A DNA stretch of 64,000 nt. Source: Treponema sp. (GTDB lineage: Bacteria > Spirochaetota > Spirochaetia > Treponematales > Breznakiellaceae). Where the stretch lies: assembly GCA_031288005.1 (NCBI GenBank), contig JAITSE010000101.1:6405-70404 (forward strand), given 5' to 3'. Below the pieces are notes generated by a model. That model saw nothing but the letters and a program-made list of their open reading frames with translations. It did no database searches and was not told where the DNA came from. The translations under genes were made by a program, and so were the position numbers. Within the stretch, counting starts at the first letter, position 1. Each line of letters opens with the position of its first letter. Below, one piece after another: positions 62,501-64,000 of the stretch.

Positions 62501-63482
62501 CATCCGTGTCCTTGAACCCCGGAGGCATCTCGAATTCCGGAAGATACCGGGGCAGGTCCTTAGTCTTGACACGGGGAATATCGGCGCCGCACCGCTGGGC
62601 AATGCGTACCGTATTGGCAATAGCCTCCGGGTATTCAGGGAAAAGAGCGGCCATCTCATCCCCTGACTTCAGGTAGAACTGATCCTCAAAGTACCGCTTC
62701 CGCCTTTCCTCGCTTCTGACCTTGGCGGTCCCTATACACAGCAGAATATCATGGGCCGTGGAATCTTCCTGTTTAAGGTAATGAACATCGTTGGTAGCCG
62801 CCAGAGGTATGCCCGTCCGCCGGGATATATCAACCAGCGCGTCGTTTATCTGCCCCTGGGACAAACTGCCCTTGAGCCACGCGGCGGTTATGCCGTGATC
62901 CTGGATCTCCAGGTAAAAATTAGGATTCCCCTCTTCATCCGTTCCAAAAAGGTCCCGGTAATAAACCGCCTTTGCCTCCGCCTCCGCCGGCTTCCCCGCC
63001 TGGATGAGCCGGGGTATCTCCCCCGCCACGCAGGCCGAAAGGGCGATGAGGCCCTGGTGGTATTTGAGCAGAAGCTCCTCATCTATCCGGGGCCGGTAAT
63101 AGAACCCTTCCGTATAAGCGAGAGAACAGAGCTTTACCAGATTGAAGTATCCTTCCCGGGTGGCTGCCAGAAGGACCAGATGGTAATATTTGTTATCACT
63201 CTCCGCGCCTTTTTTTTCATGCCGGGAACTAGAGGCCACGTAAACCTCGCAGCCGATGATAGGCTGTACGGGATTCCGGCGCTTAACGTGCTCTCCCTTT
63301 TCATTGACAGTTTCTTCGCAGGCCGCCAGGAATTCCATGGCCCCGAACATATTGCCGTGGTCCGTCAGGGCCAGGTACTTCATTCCCAATTCTTCCGCCC
63401 GGTCCGCCAGGCTCATAACCGAAACCGCGGCGTCTTGGAGGGAAAAATCCGAATGGACGTGGAGGTGAACAAAATCAGTCAT
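59544..63482 (-). CDS. dnaE: DNA polymerase III alpha subunit with two C-terminal OB-like domains
   Basis: A 1312-residue replicative polymerase, longer than the ~1160 residues of E. coli DnaE. The N-terminal PHP domain starts FVHLHVHSDFSLQDA and keeps LTDHGNMFG. The palm acids are in PDFDIDF (Asp429, Asp431, Asp433), with GPGRGSGAGSIVAYA before them. The extra length lies in the C-terminus, where two successive OB-type domains are readable, near residues 1007-1077 (VLVGIIKSIKIITTAKGAKM...) and 1130-1194 (YTIAGFLTSLREITDKKGNPM...). They resemble each other closely, as if duplicated. A Glu/Arg/Ala-rich tail follows. Confidence 0.97.
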   Translation of the reverse strand: MTDFVHLHVHSDFSLQDAAVSVMSLADRAEELGMKYLALTDHGNMFGAMEFLAACEETVNEKGEHVKRRNPVQPIIGCEVYVASSSRHEKKGAESDNKYYHLVLLAATREGYFNLVKLCSLAYTEGFYYRPRIDEELLLKYHQGLIALSACVAGEIPRLIQAGKPAEAEAKAVYYRDLFGTDEEGNPNFYLEIQDHGITAAWLKGSLSQGQINDALVDISRRTGIPLAATNDVHYLKQEDSTAHDILLCIGTAKVRSEERRKRYFEDQFYLKSGDEMAALFPEYPEAIANTVRIAQRCGADIPRVKTKDLPRYLPEFEMPPGFKDTDEYLRHLTMEGLTKRYPDMPQQVIQRAEYELDTIIKMNFTGYFLIVADFCNWAKEHDIWVGPGRGSGAGSIVAYAIRITDIDPIKYGLLFERFLNPERISMPDFDIDFCNERREEVIKYVTDKYGKERVGQIITFGTLGAKQVVKDVARALNISIPESEMITKLIPKDPKITLAKAFAGEPKLVELETEPKYAELFSLARKLEGLNRHSSLHAAGIVIGKTALTDYVPLYREPESKGGSIATQYTMNFLEGCGLVKMDFLGLKTLDLIKNTQDLIRERGGQYAKFDIEAIAEDDSATYTMLAEEKNEGIFQFEKSWWKDILKKAKPAGINELTALTSLGRPGPMQYIPQFIESKWGRQTIEYPDPSLEEVLKETYGVIVYQEQVMQVARIIAGYSMGQADLLRRAMGKKKKEIINKEKTPFIAGAIKEGFSEDTAGRIYDILVPFAEYGFNKSHAAAYSVLSYRTAWLKANFPGEFMAANLTNEIGSPDKDKLSAYIEVARKMGLAIDPPDINRSRKYFSVAEGRIFYGFLGIKGLGAAAAEEIVACRKDGPYKDFIDFLDRVNIKTVGKSVIGLLVQTGAFDGFGVPRSTLMGNLERAVEYAQSKKDDKQFGQTSLFEDTGETEYPDFVFEPFPETGRAEKLKVEKELIGFYFSGHPMDDYKELWRRVVKPDLGKIETLSQGNCVLVGIIKSIKIITTAKGAKMAFTTLADYNGEIEAVFFTGAWEKCQSKIETDKIAILKGKIDYQKDKDRYSFVAEDWVSPEDAEAAAAQADAQARKWDKYRNVWQYKADLKLSNPASAAKGTYTIAGFLTSLREITDKKGNPMAFGVLKDFEGEIDLVFFASMWKECKELLTVDEFVVLKGNIDPANDKNSEKPSFKVSSLPDLTRLMRAAAKENAADPGGGQKNACREVHIRLSEAAVRQETELRPLRDRLAENPGPCVVFLHVPASGGEAVIRAAARMSAEEARFEALAACAGVASVWRV

Positions 63483-63787
63483 AGCGGAGTTAGTTTATCA
63501 GGAAAGGCGGGTTTCCGGCAACCGGCGGACTAAAGTCCGGCGGAAACCACCCGGCGTTCAAGGGAAAGTCGTCCCCGGGCGTTCCCTTGAAACGTAGAGA
63601 CAGAACAGGGCGGAGGCAGCATGAGCGTCATGTCTCTGTACGGCGCTGCCAGGAGCCGGCGCGCCATGAACCAGAAAAAGTTTTTTGTCTTGGCATTCAA
63701 AACTGTTTTAGCGGCGGCATAATTTCTTTTTTATCTTCTTTTATATCGTGAACATTAGGTTTAACTTCGCTGTAAGATTTTTTTTGT
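63483..63787. other. Intergenic DNA upstream of dnaE
   Basis: About 300 bases upstream of the leftward dnaE gene, with no believable coding sequence. A/T-rich tracts around 63720-63790 could hold promoters; no clear pair was identified. The GTTCAAGGG...CCCTTGAAC arms near 63557-63592 form an inverted repeat. Confidence 0.35.
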
Positions 63788-63912
63788 TCACGGTAATTTT
63801 ATCACGCCGGCGGCATCCTTGAGTGGCAGGCCGAAGGCTTCCGCGACGCCTGGGTATGTTACCTCGCCTTTGTACGTGTTCAGGCCAAGACCCGGCAGGC
63901 GGGAACGCAAAA
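63788..63912 (-). pseudogene. ald: C-terminal fragment of alanine dehydrogenase
   Basis: About 40 codons on the minus strand ending at a stop at 63788-63790, reading ...LGLNTYKGEVTYPGVAEAFG... This is the typical end of alanine dehydrogenase, where the family has KGLNTYKGKVTYEAVAEA. Upstream on the minus strand the frame passes straight into the dispersed repeat (GIKPFAANK at about 63912-63939) and meets a stop near 63970. The rest of the gene is therefore not contiguous within the window. Either a repeat-mediated rearrangement removed it, or this is a relic. The family call rests on one short conserved stretch. Confidence 0.6.
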
Positions 63913-63916
63913 ATTT

Positions 63917-63939
63917 ATTCGCGGCGAAGGGTTTAATAC
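63917..63939. repeat. Dispersed 23-base repeat core, copy at the right end
   Basis: It starts ATTCGCGGCGAAGGGTT and ends AATAC, and is identical to the reverse complement of 30921-30943. It is close to 49841-49861 (two differences in the first 21) and shares GGGTTTAATACC with 48007-48019. On the minus strand it can be read as GIKPFAANK. Confidence 0.8.
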
Positions 63940-64000
63940 CAAGGAACTTACCTAGCGCGCCATTCGCTCAGGCTCAATCTCTTCGCTTTTTCCATCGGCG

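Noticed and set aside
50008..63482. Replication origin near polA/dnaE
   Set aside because: No dnaA or dnaN, no DnaA-box cluster and no strand switch typical of an origin were seen.
1..64000. tRNA or rRNA genes
   Set aside because: No T-loop plus acceptor-stem combination was found; GGTTCG strings in repeats (for example 47651) lack cloverleaf context.

Overview
The window most likely comes from a spirochete of the Treponema lineage, probably a gut (termite-hindgut-like) treponeme. This is inferred from gene content, with no database search behind it: a V-type ATPase operon in the treponeme order (E, DUF2764, A, B, D, I, K), many lipoproteins with relaxed lipoboxes, a sugar-binding ABC lipoprotein, GH18 lipoproteins, PocR-type regulators and YggT, DnaE and PolA of bacterial type. 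There are no tRNA or rRNA genes and no CRISPR array.

Layout. 0.5-8.2 kb: V-ATPase operon, whose K subunit keeps the polar residues that bind Na+ in Enterococcus hirae. 8.3-10.6 kb: ispG and a secreted repeat protein. 10.9-19.0 kb: a DEAD-box helicase facing a leftward block of four genes, namely a MalT-like regulator, two tandem PocR-AraC regulators and a corrinoid-protein homologue that has lost its axial histidine. 19.9-30.8 kb: two envelope lipoproteins, a PAP2 phosphatase, mnmE, the polyphosphate pair ppx-ppk and an rRNA methyltransferase. 31.2-36.8 kb: a surface carbohydrate locus with a predicted beta-barrel porin, a fibronectin-GH18 lipoprotein and a GH18 paralogue without catalytic acids. 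37.2-41.4 kb: Na/Pi symporter, MBL hydrolase, membrane protein, DbpA-domain protein. 42.1-47.4 kb: fba, purE-purC-purF, an HExxH protein and rsmE. 47.5-49.9 kb: an AT-rich restriction-modification remnant bounded by repeats. 50.0-63.5 kb: polA, an orphan sugar-binding lipoprotein, a small ferredoxin, proC, yggT, recG and dnaE. The right end carries a C-terminal scrap of alanine dehydrogenase joined to a dispersed repeat.

The most unusual feature is in the intergenic spaces. Nearly every large gap holds members of a repeat family built of palindromes nested inside palindromes. Short hairpins with 3-nt loops and many different stem sequences sit inside longer inverted repeats, and 39-70-bp units are bounded by GGAGTTTT...AAAACTCC. 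The stem sequence changes from copy to copy while base pairing is kept. A second dispersed repeat (core GGGTTTAATAC) has landed at gene ends, replacing the tail of one small protein and cutting off the ald fragment.

Functional links: the V-ATPase would produce or use an ion gradient (possibly Na+) that the Na/Pi symporter could share; ppk/ppx and the phosphate symporter form a phosphate theme; purE-C-F supply early and middle steps of purine synthesis; the corrinoid-like protein probably works with the PocR regulators beside it. These links are inference from position and family.
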